Below the pieces are notes generated by a model. It saw nothing but the letters and a program-made list of their open reading frames with translations, did not search any database and was not told where the DNA came from. A DNA stretch of 64,000 nucleotides from Gammaproteobacteria bacterium (GTDB lineage: Bacteria; Pseudomonadota; Gammaproteobacteria; SZUA-229): contig JAPHSS010000034.1 of the NCBI GenBank assembly GCA_026195255.1, positions 1 through 64,000 of the forward strand, in the 5' to 3' direction. The translations under genes and the position numbers were made by a program. Below, piece after piece: positions 45,024 to 54,431 of the stretch; the stretch's first letter is position 1, and each line of letters starts with the position of its first letter.

Positions 45024-45476
45024 TTAGTTGTTTTTATCGGTCCGAATTTCTGGCCAGATAGCTTCAGTTTCGTCATTGTATAGAACTCCAAAATTAATCT
45101 GTTTTAACTTTTCATAGCGAAACTGTAATTCTAACCAGGAGTTATTGAATGTGATTGACTGAAAATCACCGTAGTCTTCAATTTCGGGCAACTCACCTGG
45201 TATCTGTGTTAGTTTTGTTATGATCTCAACTTGTGATATTCCCCAGGGAGAGAACTCAGGAAATGAAGCGTTAATATTACTGGTTTCAATCCAGCTCAAC
45301 TTAAAATCATTTTCTTTTTCAAACTTCAGGGTTGTTTCCAGGGTATTGAAAAGTACGTAGGTATCACCATGTTCGTCAGAAAATTTCTTATTGGGTTGTC
45401 CCTGGCTGTTTATGACTTCCTGTTCAGTCTGGCCAAAAAGAAAGTTATGTATTCCATTACCTGTTATTATCTTCAT
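45024..45476 (-). CDS. Unknown protein, relative of 47344-47784
   Basis: A 150-aa soluble protein. Its first half aligns with the protein at 47344-47784: GNGIHNFLFGQTEQEVINSQGQP and the later LKFEKENDFKLSWI match IGIDNIILGSSKQSIFELLGQP and LNFDSDNNYRLSTI. Both end in an I/LPIWP or AIWPE phrase. Proteins with this G-I-G..-F.-G-x-s-x-x-e plan are often small immunity or housekeeping proteins of unknown role. No toxin gene is seen beside it. Confidence 0.6.
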   Translation of the reverse strand: MKIITGNGIHNFLFGQTEQEVINSQGQPNKKFSDEHGDTYVLFNTLETTLKFEKENDFKLSWIETSNINASFPEFSPWGISQVEIITKLTQIPGELPEIEDYGDFQSITFNNSWLELQFRYEKLKQINFGVLYNDETEAIWPEIRTDKNN

Positions 45477-45544
45477 TATTAGACTCGTATGTATATTGAA
45501 TGAACTGTCAGTGTGTCACTTGACAGGGTTACGCTTTATATAAC

Positions 45545-45949
45545 TTAGGCAGCTGCCTCTATAGTGGCGATACAATTCGGGGTAATAACATCTGTCACTA
45601 GCAGGGTTTCAGAATCGGCAACTGAAATTCTACATTAATATGATTGTCTTTGCTGATATAGTTACGTATTTTATAGATCATTTCCTGTGTCATATCTACA
45701 CCGATTATATGAGCAGGTTCAAGACTTTATTTACATCAGAAAAGTAGTTAAAACCCTGCCACTTCTCAGTTCCAGTATAATTCCAGTCGTTTGTGTTATG
45801 TCATTGATCGTCTATTACCTCATCCAGAACCATGTTGATCTATGCTGTATGTACTATAGTCAGGAATTAATTGCATGATCTGAACCAGTTGTTTGGTTAT
45901 ATTGCTCACGAATCGCCTCACATACTTTATCGTTGTTTATTAATCTCAT
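45545..45949 (-). pseudogene. Arsenite methyltransferase (ArsM)-like relict
   Basis: The start remains: AGGGAA precedes ATG 45949 and the frame opens NNDKVCEAIREQYNQ, the usual ArsM N-terminus, but stops after 29 codons. Further along, in shifting frames, LELRSGR marks the SAM-binding loop region, then IGVDMTQEMIYKIRNY and NVEFQLP, followed after another shift by VTDVITPNCI, which aligns with the DvIisNCVi block. The C-terminal half is missing and the conserved glycine-rich loop is ruined. Clearly dead. Confidence 0.72.
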
Positions 45950-46190
45950 TCTTATTCCCTGTTAAAAGGCGAGATCAGTTACACTTCTATAGATTGAGGT
46001 ATTTATGAAATGAGGTAAAAATTTGAAATAGAAATATTGCGTCTGTAGTGTTTGTGTTAAATGAAATATTTTTTTTCATTGATTGTCAAACCAATCTTAT
46101 AAAGTGTCTCAAGAATTATACATAAAATTATGTCATTAAGAATTGTAATATATGATTAACTGATCATTACGAGACGTTTATTATAAAATA

Positions 46191-46778
46191 TTACGTATCA
46201 TTCAGTATGTCAGAGATACGAGATTTAAGCTCAGCTAAGCATGTTTCTTCGAACCAGGGATTTTTGCTAAGCCAGATATTATTGCGCGGACTTGGATGAG
46301 GCAGTGGCATAACCGATGGCCAGTAGTCCTGCCATGCCTTTACTGTATCGGTAAGGTTTAACTGGGTTTTACCTAAATGCGAGTCTTGTGCATATTTACC
46401 AACTAATAAAGTAAGTTCTATGTTTTTTAAATGAGATAGAAGCTGTTTTCGCCATGCAGGTTCGCACTCAGCTCTGGGTGGGAGGTCGCCGGACTTGCCG
46501 CTTTCAGGGTAACAAAATCCCATGGGTATTATTGCAATTTTATGAGGGTTATAAAAGTCTTTGCGAGTAATGCCGAGCCAGTCCCGTAAACGATCACCAC
46601 TGGCATCATCAAACGGAATACCTGATTCATGAACTTTTCTGCCTGGAGCCTGACCCGCAATTAATATTCTGGCTTTGGGGTTGGCCTGTAAAACAGGTCG
46701 AACACCTGCATCAAGATAAGGGGCGCAAATTGTGCAGTTGCGTACATCATTTAATAATGTTTTAAAAGAAGAGATATT
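46191..46778 (-). CDS. Uracil-DNA glycosylase family protein lacking a canonical start codon
   Basis: The open frame encodes an apparently complete single-domain uracil-DNA glycosylase family protein of about 195 aa: CTICAPYLD, ILIAGQAPGRKVHESGIPFDD (the active-site loop), DWLGITRKDF, PMGFCYPESGKSGDLPP and the C-terminal LPHPSPRN. There is no ATG, GTG or TTG before residue ~86 (ATG 46523). The frame is closed upstream by TGA at 46779-46781, which is the stop of the preceding lipoprotein gene in the same frame. Either translation begins at a rare codon (ATC at 46775 gives a natural N-terminus), or by stop read-through, or the gene lost its start and is dead. Confidence 0.7.
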   Translation of the reverse strand, partial: NISSFKTLLNDVRNCTICAPYLDAGVRPVLQANPKARILIAGQAPGRKVHESGIPFDDASGDRLRDWLGITRKDFYNPHKIAIIPMGFCYPESGKSGDLPPRAECEPAWRKQLLSHLKNIELTLLVGKYAQDSHLGKTQLNLTDTVKAWQDYWPSVMPLPHPSPRNNIWLSKNPWFEETCLAELKSRISDILNDT

Positions 46779-47288
46779 TCAACTCCCAAATTTATCTTCA
46801 TCTTCGTCTTTATTTTCAGGACAAACCCACGAAGTTAACTTGTTTATTTCATTTTTTCTTAGCTTGCTGAGTACAGTGTTATCAATTACCATTTGCCACC
46901 GCCCATCTAGCTGATAGGGTTCTTTATTAATAATCAGGTCAAAGTCTATACTTGTTATCCATACTTTCTGTTGAATACTTAATTTATCTTTGCTGAACCC
47001 GGTGATAAATGCAGATGGTAAAACTGTGCTATTACCTCTACTACTGCTGGAATTTGCTTTGTCGCTAATGATTTGTGTTTTACTGTATGAGCAATCTTTA
47101 TAAATAATGCTGCTGTCTGAGTTTATAGCCAGAAGAGTTGCTTTTAAGTCGTATCCTTTGAGTCTTGATTCATTATAGTAATGCCAGACGCCAAAATATT
47201 CTGATTTAGAGCTGGGGACTTTTATTGGTTTTCTGTCTTCACAAGCAGTCAAAAATATTATTGAAATAAACAACGGGTATTTAAACAT
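46779..47288 (-). CDS. Unknown lipoprotein
   Basis: A 169-aa protein with a signal peptide ending in a lipobox (FLTACED, Cys16). The mature part contains YFGVWHYYNESRLKGYDLKATLLAINSD and LDGRWQMVIDNTVLSKL, which looks like a lipocalin-like or META-type beta domain, but no family is certain. The stop codon lies directly in frame before the uracil-DNA glycosylase frame. The lipoprotein gene may have been inserted there. Confidence 0.65.
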   Translation of the reverse strand: MFKYPLFISIIFLTACEDRKPIKVPSSKSEYFGVWHYYNESRLKGYDLKATLLAINSDSSIIYKDCSYSKTQIISDKANSSSSRGNSTVLPSAFITGFSKDKLSIQQKVWITSIDFDLIINKEPYQLDGRWQMVIDNTVLSKLRKNEINKLTSWVCPENKDEDEDKFGS

Positions 47289-47343
47289 TGTTATCCTTAA
47301 ATTTAATAATATAGTAAAGTTAGAAGGTTAGAGTTTAAGCCTG

Positions 47344-47784
47344 TTAAGTGACTGGCCATATTGGTAAATCTTTTGACTTATCATATTCAGGAAAGACAGT
47401 TATATTTTCAATAAGATCATTGACTACCCAAAATGAAATTTCTTTCTCAGGGTATACATAGTCTTTTACGCTTTCACTTAAATCTTCATCAAGAATAATA
47501 GAAGAGTGTTTGTCAATAATAGAGTTAATATTTTTACCAACGAGTTTTAAACCTTCTAACTCTGCTTGCCTGGATGTTGTGTTTATTGTGGATAGTCGAT
47601 AATTGTTATCAGAATCGAAATTGAGTGTTAAACCTGAATCGAGATATAACCATGATTCAGATATAGTTCCATCCGGCCACTCATCACTGTTTGTAGATTC
47701 AGGTTGCCCAAGCAGCTCAAAAATACTCTGCTTTGAACTACCAAGTATAATATTATCAATTCCAATCAGTGGTTTTAATATCAT
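47344..47784 (-). CDS. Unknown protein, relative of 45024-45476
   Basis: A 146-aa protein, homologous in its N-terminal half to the 150-aa protein at 45024. ATG 47784 is preferred because the alignment with the relative starts there (MILKPLIGIDNIILG) and because it begins 11 bases after the stop of the upstream gene; an ATG at 47826 would overlap that gene. Function unknown; an immunity-like role is one possibility. Confidence 0.6.
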   Translation of the reverse strand: MILKPLIGIDNIILGSSKQSIFELLGQPESTNSDEWPDGTISESWLYLDSGLTLNFDSDNNYRLSTINTTSRQAELEGLKLVGKNINSIIDKHSSIILDEDLSESVKDYVYPEKEISFWVVNDLIENITVFPEYDKSKDLPIWPVT

Positions 47785-47794
47785 GAAAATAAAA

Positions 47795-48322
47795 TTATTT
47801 AGATTCACTGATGAATTTAATTTCATCAATAAATTTTATAAAGTCTCTCGCTATATCATTACTATGTGACGACTCATTTGAAATTAAATCATATACCGTA
47901 TTTATTCGGTTAAAAATTACAGTTAACTGTTTTTGAATCTCCAGGTTTTGAGCCTCGGTGACTTTGGGTAGAGTATTAATTTCAAACGGATATTCTGTTT
48001 GCCCCGTATTCTGCATATGATGTAAAAAATCTATGCCATTAATGACATTAATTCCTGTGCCCTTAAATATAAAGGTTTCTCTTAGTGGTTGAATTAATGT
48101 GTTTATCTTGAGTTCAGGGGCGGTGCGATATAAGGCTGTTTCAATATCCAGTCCAATAACGATACCAAAATTGTGCCCTTGTTGTATTCTATTTATCATG
48201 CTCGTGGCAGCTTTAACCTGAGCATTTATCATGGAAACATCTGATGAGGGCTGTTGTGTCTGTTCTTCCTTATCTTTAATAAAGCCGGAAGCCTTACGTA
48301 GAGTATTCTTGAAATTTATCAT
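47795..48322 (-). CDS. Unknown soluble protein
   Basis: A 175-aa protein without signal or membrane segment. The central part has GIVIGLDIETALYRTAPELKINTLIQPLRETFIFKGTGINV, the C-terminus is helical. It precedes the 146-aa unknown protein by 11 bases, so the two are probably an operon and might act together. Not recognised. Confidence 0.55.
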   Translation of the reverse strand: MINFKNTLRKASGFIKDKEEQTQQPSSDVSMINAQVKAATSMINRIQQGHNFGIVIGLDIETALYRTAPELKINTLIQPLRETFIFKGTGINVINGIDFLHHMQNTGQTEYPFEINTLPKVTEAQNLEIQKQLTVIFNRINTVYDLISNESSHSNDIARDFIKFIDEIKFISESK

Positions 48323-48847
48323 TTATCACCAATTTGAAGCAGGGTAGAGCTGACTTACGTATTTGACGTAGAAAGCGTATAGCGAGTGGATTAACCAATT
48401 ATTTACAGATTTATAGTCTTGCCGATGTGTAGAGTTTAACGTGCTTGATATAAAAAATCACCAGATAGTATATTAATAAGCCCTAATATCTTTAGATATT
48501 GTGCGCTGGTAGTAATTATTGTCGGTTGATTAAAATAAATACATAATTAATAGTATTAATAAGCCGCCTAAGACATACCTTTTTCAGGGCCTACTCGAAA
48601 ATATCTCCTGTGGGCAAGGTTTCTTAATACTTCCTCATGTTCATTTCAGAGCAGTGATAACAGCTTGTTTCTATTTTCGGGTAATAAAAACCAACAGCGA
48701 ACACAGGTTTGTAATGTTCGTCTATGTTTTATACTGGATTTTAGGCGATTAATTAAGTAACCACATAATCTACTGGGCATTCATAATATGCTCGAATTGC
48801 TGTGTAGTGGGACACGGCCAGTAATTCAGTTGTTTATACAGATCCTG
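48323..48847. other. Gene-free stretch before merB terminus
   Basis: About 520 bases with stops in all frames. No RNA gene or repeat was recognised. On the minus strand fragments such as CYHCSEMN near 48640 look faintly protein-like, so a very old gene remnant is possible. Confidence 0.4.
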
Positions 48848-49498
48848 TCATATTAGAAGGGGAACAAAAAATCGGCTGGAAAATTCTACAGCATCAGTTA
48901 ATGAGAAAATCTCTCTACCATTCACATCATCAGAAAGCCACTTTTTTGCTACTTCTGTATCTTTGAGAAATATCATGTCCATACATAAACTATCGGCACA
49001 ACTCGCACCTGAATCGGCCGCGCCCCAGATAATGCCAAAATGAAGGTTAAGTACTTCCTCTGGGTTTTGAATTGTCTCTCCTGACATCTGTATATGTACA
49101 GGTTCGCCCGTTACTCTGCATTGTGAATTGATTTCTGTGGTTTCGTCAAACATGGGTGCCACCGCTAATGCATCAAGCGCACACATGGCATGAACTTTAA
49201 AGCCGTTAACGTAAACAATATGTTCGCGCTCACTCATGGTAAAAGGGTAGGCGCCAGTAGGTTCTGCGTTTTCGGAGAAGGTGACCATGTCATTTTCACT
49301 CAGCACTCTCATCGCTTGCGGAACATTGTCGACCCAGTTCGCCATTTCATCTTTATTAAGAATACGTCCGTAAGTCACAAATGAGCGTAACATCTGCTGG
49401 TGTAGTTCCTTATGCTGTGCACTGCACTTATCCTGGCGCTCTTTTAGAGGTAGAATCATATTTAAGCGTTTTAATGCAACTTCGAGTTTGTTATTCAT
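48848..49498 (-). CDS. merB: Organomercurial lyase (alkylmercury lyase)
   Basis: Cleaves the carbon-mercury bond of organomercurials by protonolysis, releasing Hg2+. The 216-aa length fits MerB (about 212). The catalytic residues are visible: Cys and Asp in VHAMCALDALAVAPMF (equivalents of Cys96 and Asp99) and the second Cys in GASCADSLCMDMIFL (equivalent of Cys159). An N-terminal winged-helix part precedes. No merA, merR, merT or merP is in the window, so the Hg2+ product would not be reduced by a neighbour. Confidence 0.85.
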   Translation of the reverse strand: MNNKLEVALKRLNMILPLKERQDKCSAQHKELHQQMLRSFVTYGRILNKDEMANWVDNVPQAMRVLSENDMVTFSENAEPTGAYPFTMSEREHIVYVNGFKVHAMCALDALAVAPMFDETTEINSQCRVTGEPVHIQMSGETIQNPEEVLNLHFGIIWGAADSGASCADSLCMDMIFLKDTEVAKKWLSDDVNGREIFSLTDAVEFSSRFFVPLLI

Positions 49499-49668
49499 AT
49501 TTTGTTTGTTTCTAGAATGTTATGTATAAATCGTGATGCCTGTAGCTGCCAGATTCAGGTTTAAAATAATATACTTCATTATTAGGTATAATTACAATCT
49601 GATTCCATATAATCTGTATTTACTTTGATTTAAGCCAGGTCAAAGCGAATCATTAAGAGTGACCCGTT

Positions 49669-49788
49669 ATGAAACTTTTCTGGATATTATTGATAGTGGC
49701 CTTATTATTTGTTATTGGTTCTGCGGGCATGATGAAATATTTTGATGACAAGCATGGAGTTAAGAAAAAAGAGGTGGAAAAACCGTAG
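49669..49788 (+). CDS. Very small single-pass membrane protein
   Basis: A 39-aa frame (MKLFWILLIVALLFVIGSAG then a charged tail HGVKKKEVEKP). One hydrophobic helix near residues 3-20. Ribosome site is weak (TTAAGAGTGACCCGTT before ATG). The composition is that of a real small membrane protein; still tentative. Confidence 0.4.
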   Translation: MKLFWILLIVALLFVIGSAGMMKYFDDKHGVKKKEVEKP

Positions 49789-50111
49789 TTTAGGTATTTA
49801 TTATTCTGCTTATAAGTATCTCTAGTTTTTTGAAATTGTATTAATATCAATTTTTCTTTTCACGGAAATAACTTTAATTTTGCATTACCTTTCTAGCCCT
49901 CAATTTTCTCAGTGAAAAATAAATCATATATGGTTTATTAGTTTATAGGTATAATTTTTATATGAGATCAGTATTATGTAGTGAAGTGATATCCTTCATG
50001 ATTTCGAGCTGTAGGCAGTTTTATAAACGACTACATGGCTTTCCTGGTATTGCAACTCAGTTGTTTAATGGCTTTAATGTCGTCAGAAACTTAAGGTGCT
50101 ATAATACACAG
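49789..50111. other. Gene-free stretch downstream of the cyclase-like gene
   Basis: About 320 AT-rich bases. No gene, strong hairpin terminator or repeat was recognised. Confidence 0.45.
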
Positions 50112-52715
50112 TTAAATCAAGCTGTTGGGGTTTTTATTTAATTGGCACTCAACGTTACGCTTATAGTTTAAATAATCAAATAATCGTAGTGACCTATCAT
50201 CTTTATCTGAAATAACTGGCGGTTCAATTTTAATATCTGAAATATATACTGGTATATCATCGCCTGAGGGAATGCTCCTCGAGATAAAGTTATTTATGTC
50301 TGAATAAATATCAGATCCAGGGCCGGTAGATTTAAACTGTCTGTTTTTACATTCAAATATTATCTCGGTATTATCATTACATTTGTTAATTTTTAAATTA
50401 AGTGAATAGCAGGTTTCAGAATCAGGTAACTGATTGCCATTCAGTTGTACGTGCTCGTAATTAAAGCTATCCAGTTTTAGCAGCTGGTTAACTTCTACTT
50501 TTTTCTGGCTGGATAAGTGGTTCAGTGTATTAGTTATAAACTTCATCCAGTTATTGATATAACTTTGCCGTTTGAAATGATCTTGGCTATAAGTAAATAA
50601 ACTGCCCATTTCATCGAATACAAACATTTTTACCTGCTTTCCTTCAATTAGATAAAATAACTGTATTACATTGTCTCTGTTTTTATTAAGAAGATATTCG
50701 AGCATTGGTGATTGATCAAATACATCTATAAAAACGGTTTTAGTGAATTCTTCTAGTGGTAACTCAAGATGTTTTAATAAATTAGTCTGCATATTAAATG
50801 AATGTGTGTCTACGATACCATTTTTTGAATGTGAGATATAATATGTATTATCTTTTTTGAAAATGATACGGCTGTTTAAACTTTCATGTTTGCCTAATAT
50901 TTTATCCGTTATTTTAATTAAATCCAGGATGTCAGTGCCGACTTTTTGTGATTCGCCGGGTTTTACGCCCATAACTCTTATGTCGGGTGTAATGACGTTT
51001 TCTGAATCAATAGAAGAACAGTTCCAGCCATGAACACAAGCAATAAAATCTTCATAGTTGTTGTATTGTGATACATGAAACTCACCAGTGTTAAAGATGT
51101 TTAACTGACAAATTAAGGGGTTTCTGGTGTCAGCCTGGCTATTAACAAATATAAGTGATTTAACTGGATGCGCTGTAGATGAGAATGCATTTAAATCTGA
51201 AATATCGAAATAACTAATTTTTGTATTATCTCTTATAAAAGTTATGATATTGAGCATATCAATGGCGGTGGCGTTGTGCGTTGGAGAGTTGGTTGCTATT
51301 CTTGTGTTGGTGTCTATTATTCTGTTGATATAAGCCCAGGATAACAGTTCAATCATGTTTTTAGATGTTTTTATTAGTTCAGAGCCTTCATCAGGTGAGC
51401 TATATAAATGCCATACAGCATTCTCCACTTTAATCATCACCTTTTCCTGATAGATTAATGCCTTGTTTATTTCAGGCATGATGTGGAAGTTATTGTAACT
51501 TCGCCTCAGGCGTAATAATAAGCTTTCTGAGATAAAGTCTAGTTCGTTTATTTCTTTAAATATATACTCATCTTTATTCTCAATTACCTTTTGGATAGTA
51601 ATAAACAAGTTTTCAGTTAGTTTGTATATATTGTTAATAAATTTTATATATTGAACAATGTTAATACATTTGCTTTTTTCTTCTGGTTTATCAGCAAGGG
51701 GTTTATCAGAAAAATAATCAAATACTGTTTTAACATTATAGGTTTTAGATTGAGAAGATAGCATTTCAAGAAATGATTTATTAATTATCAATCTATCTTC
51801 AATATTCATTGAGCCAATAATGATTTTAATATAATCAGCATAAAGTTTCCTGATGTCGCTGTTGCTGGATTCAAAATAACCTGTTTGCACTAATGATCTT
51901 AAATGATATGAAAATGTTCTGTATTCATTCTTTCTGTTAACTTGATCCAGGATTAATAACAGTTCTAACCAGGTTGAAATTGGATTTTTAGATACGCCCA
52001 ATAAATGCCAGATCACAGTTGAGTAATAATCTCTTAACCTTAATCTGTTACCGCTGTCGATATGTAAGTAGTTTTCGTTATTTACAATTTTTTCATCGGT
52101 GTCTTCATCGGAGTTGAGCCACCAGTCTGGTGTTTTTCCACAAATTATAATAGATTCAGCATAAAACTCGTCAATTAAAAATTTTTTATCTATATGGTAA
52201 CTTCGATCGAAGTATTGATAAAATTGGCTGTCTAGATTATCTACAGAAGTTAAGAACAAGGTAATAGTTATTCTTTTCTTCTTAAGAAGGTTTTCTATAT
52301 ATATTGCCTTTCTGTTTAACAGGTTTATTTTGTCGTAATTTAGATTACTATCAAATACAATCCACAGGAGTCTTTCATTGTTTTTAAAACATTCTTGCAA
52401 ATATATGCCTTCTATTATGCATGTAATATTTTTGTCTTCCTCACTTACAGCATATTTTTTATCGATACAGTTTAGACTTTTATTTACTTCCTCATCAGAA
52501 ATATCTAGATTTTTGATTCCACAGGGCATATCGGGATTGTTACATCCAGAGATGAAATAGGGATTAATATGGAATAATACTGGTATCGCATCGATGAATA
52601 ACGCCTGTTCCTGATTAAGCGTGTTTTTATACGCGCTCAACCTGTATTCATTATACTTCTTGAATTTGTCTAGTCGGTCCCTGGCTCTGTTGGTAACACT
52701 CATCGGACTACTCAT
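50112..52715 (-). CDS. Class I adenylate cyclase-like protein lacking the catalytic motif
   Basis: An 867-aa protein that follows E. coli-type CyaA (848 aa) in plan and length. Matches include FHINPYFISGCNNPDMPCGI (about 48-67), LLNRKAIYIENLL (132-144), LIDEFYAESIIICGK (180-194), the W-L-E-L-L-L stretch after DYYSTVIWHLLGVSKNP, and NVIQLFYLIEG...FVFDEMGSLF in the C-terminal half. The catalytic block of the family (GS-x(n)-SDxDxW, nucleotidyltransferase fold) is replaced at residues 103-120 by GIYLQECFKNNERLLWIV: it is shortened and has neither the Gly-Ser pair nor the two aspartates. It is therefore predicted not to make cAMP. The frame is fully open over 2.6 kb, so the protein seems maintained. 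It could be a regulator or cAMP-binding pseudoenzyme. Confidence 0.72.
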   Translation of the reverse strand: MSSPMSVTNRARDRLDKFKKYNEYRLSAYKNTLNQEQALFIDAIPVLFHINPYFISGCNNPDMPCGIKNLDISDEEVNKSLNCIDKKYAVSEEDKNITCIIEGIYLQECFKNNERLLWIVFDSNLNYDKINLLNRKAIYIENLLKKKRITITLFLTSVDNLDSQFYQYFDRSYHIDKKFLIDEFYAESIIICGKTPDWWLNSDEDTDEKIVNNENYLHIDSGNRLRLRDYYSTVIWHLLGVSKNPISTWLELLLILDQVNRKNEYRTFSYHLRSLVQTGYFESSNSDIRKLYADYIKIIIGSMNIEDRLIINKSFLEMLSSQSKTYNVKTVFDYFSDKPLADKPEEKSKCINIVQYIKFINNIYKLTENLFITIQKVIENKDEYIFKEINELDFISESLLLRLRRSYNNFHIMPEINKALIYQEKVMIKVENAVWHLYSSPDEGSELIKTSKNMIELLSWAYINRIIDTNTRIATNSPTHNATAIDMLNIITFIRDNTKISYFDISDLNAFSSTAHPVKSLIFVNSQADTRNPLICQLNIFNTGEFHVSQYNNYEDFIACVHGWNCSSIDSENVITPDIRVMGVKPGESQKVGTDILDLIKITDKILGKHESLNSRIIFKKDNTYYISHSKNGIVDTHSFNMQTNLLKHLELPLEEFTKTVFIDVFDQSPMLEYLLNKNRDNVIQLFYLIEGKQVKMFVFDEMGSLFTYSQDHFKRQSYINNWMKFITNTLNHLSSQKKVEVNQLLKLDSFNYEHVQLNGNQLPDSETCYSLNLKINKCNDNTEIIFECKNRQFKSTGPGSDIYSDINNFISRSIPSGDDIPVYISDIKIEPPVISDKDDRSLRLFDYLNYKRNVECQLNKNPNSLI

Positions 52716-53051
52716 ATCAATCTACCATATGATTACAGGTTCTAGTTCTTTCGCTATATATATTGGCTCCATGCTTGTTTAAAATGTTCTTAAAGTTGAA
52801 TTAAATATTAGTTTGCTTATATTTAACAGGCATCACTCAAACGAATGACGAAGTTAAAGAAAAGGAAAAACTCCCGATGAATTATTCAGTGGATATGGTT
52901 TATCGACTAAAGCGCAGACGTAAGAGTGTGGCTGAGATATTATCAACGCTTTTTATGCATTAATGGGACAACTACGAATGGGGTGCTCGAATTAAAGCAG
53001 AATTATCCTAATTACTGCCTCATTTTCTTATGTGTAATATAACGTTTTATA
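52716..53051. other. Intergenic region with possible gene remnant
   Basis: No supported gene. On the plus strand, ATG 52878 opens a 28-codon frame (MNYSVDMVYRLKRRRKSVAEIL) that stops at TAA, followed directly by an open WDNYEWGARIKAEL piece: it may be the remnant of a small gene interrupted by a stop. No promoter or repeat was recognised. Confidence 0.4.
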
Positions 53052-54431
53052 TCAGCATTCAGTAATGCTAACCGCAAGCCCACCCAGTGACGTTTCTTTG
53101 TATTTATGAGACATTTCCAATCCGGTTTGTTTCATGGCCTCAATACAATTATCCAGTGGCATAAAATGAATGCCGTTACCCCTGAGTGCAAGAGAAGCAG
53201 CTGCATGCGCCTTAATTGCACCAAAACCATTGCGTTCAATACATGGCACCTGAACTAGACCATTAACCGGGTCACACGTCATTCCCAGATGGTGTTCAAG
53301 GGCCATTTCGGCAGCATTTTCTACCTGTTGAGGTGTGCCACCACGTACCGAACACAAACCTGCAGCGGCCATGGCTGCCGCAGAGCCTACTTCACCCTGG
53401 CAGCCCACTTCAGCACCGGAAATAGAACTTCGATGTTTAATTAAACCACCAATTGCACTGGCAGTAAGCAAAAAATCCCGTACCTGTTCATCTGTGCCAT
53501 TTTCGTGCGTAACAAAATAATAAAGAACTGCGGGTATAACACCTGCTGCACCGTTTGTTGGAGCAGTTACTACCATATTGCCTGCAGCATTTTCTTCATT
53601 TACGGCCATCGCATAAGCGCATAACCAGTCATTGATATTTACATTAACGGGGTTACTTTTAAGGCTTTCATATAGATCTTTAGCGCGCCGTGAGACATTA
53701 AGGCCACCTGGTAGTGTGCCTTCGGCTTGCAGGCCGTTTTCAATACACTTTTGCATTGATTGCCATATTTTATTTATACCCTCAAAAAGTGCTGTTTCAG
53801 TGAGGTGCTCAAGTTCATTTATCTGCTTCATCTGTGTTATTGAAGTGTTATTATCCTTTGCCATTTGTAACATCGAGTTTGCCGAATCAAACGGGTATTG
53901 ACATGAAGCTGAGGGTTGCATTTTCAGTGGTGCCTGTAACTGATTTATTTCAGCAAGGGTACTAATAAATCCGCCACCTATAGAAAAATATGTTTCTGAA
54001 AATAATGTATTATTGTTACCATCAATCAGCTCAAAAATCATACCATTAGGGTGCTCGGGTAAGGGCGCTCCTTTATCAAAAATAATATGTTTCTCAGGCT
54101 TAAATAATACAGTGAGCTTGTCGTTTAAACAAAGCTCATCACTTTTCATAATTTGTCTAACTATTTTCTCAACATCTTTATTGGAAAGACTGGCGGGCAG
54201 GTGTCCATGCAATCCTAAAGCAACGGCGCGATCTGTGGAGTGACCTTTGCCTGTAAACGCCAGTGAGCCTCTAAGTGTGCATTGTATAAATGTGTCATTT
54301 ACATTTGATTCTATAATATTAAGTTTGTTAATTCGTTCAATAAAATTATTAGCTGCCACCATAGGGCCGAGTGTATGTGAGCTTGAGGGGCCAATACCAA
54401 TTTTGAATAACTCTAGTACACTGATAAACAT
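53052..54431 (-). CDS. sdaA: L-serine dehydratase, iron-sulfur type
   Basis: Deaminates L-serine to pyruvate and ammonia with a [4Fe-4S] cluster. The 459-aa protein is the single-chain form: N-terminal beta domain with [13 protein letters not shown], and C-terminal catalytic domain with [31 protein letters not shown] and [17 protein letters not shown], which carry the cluster cysteines. ATG 54431 gives the conserved N-terminus; the upstream extension is not conserved. Single gene. Confidence 0.95.
   Translation of the reverse strand: MFISVLELFKIGIGPSSSHTLGPMVAANNFIERINKLNIIESNVNDTFIQCTLRGSLAFTGKGHSTDRAVALGLHGHLPASLSNKDVEKIVRQIMKSDELCLNDKLTVLFKPEKHIIFDKGAPLPEHPNGMIFELIDGNNNTLFSETYFSIGGGFISTLAEINQLQAPLKMQPSASCQYPFDSANSMLQMAKDNNTSITQMKQINELEHLTETALFEGINKIWQSMQKCIENGLQAEGTLPGGLNVSRRAKDLYESLKSNPVNVNINDWLCAYAMAVNEENAAGNMVVTAPTNGAAGVIPAVLYYFVTHENGTDEQVRDFLLTASAIGGLIKHRSSISGAEVGCQGEVGSAAAMAAAGLCSVRGGTPQQVENAAEMALEHHLGMTCDPVNGLVQVPCIERNGFGAIKAHAAASLALRGNGIHFMPLDNCIEAMKQTGLEMSHKYKETSLGGLAVSITEC

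Noticed and set aside
45687-45878. 63-codon plus-strand frame
   Set aside because: It lies opposite the arsenite methyltransferase-like relict and is hydrophobic by chance; no ribosome site.
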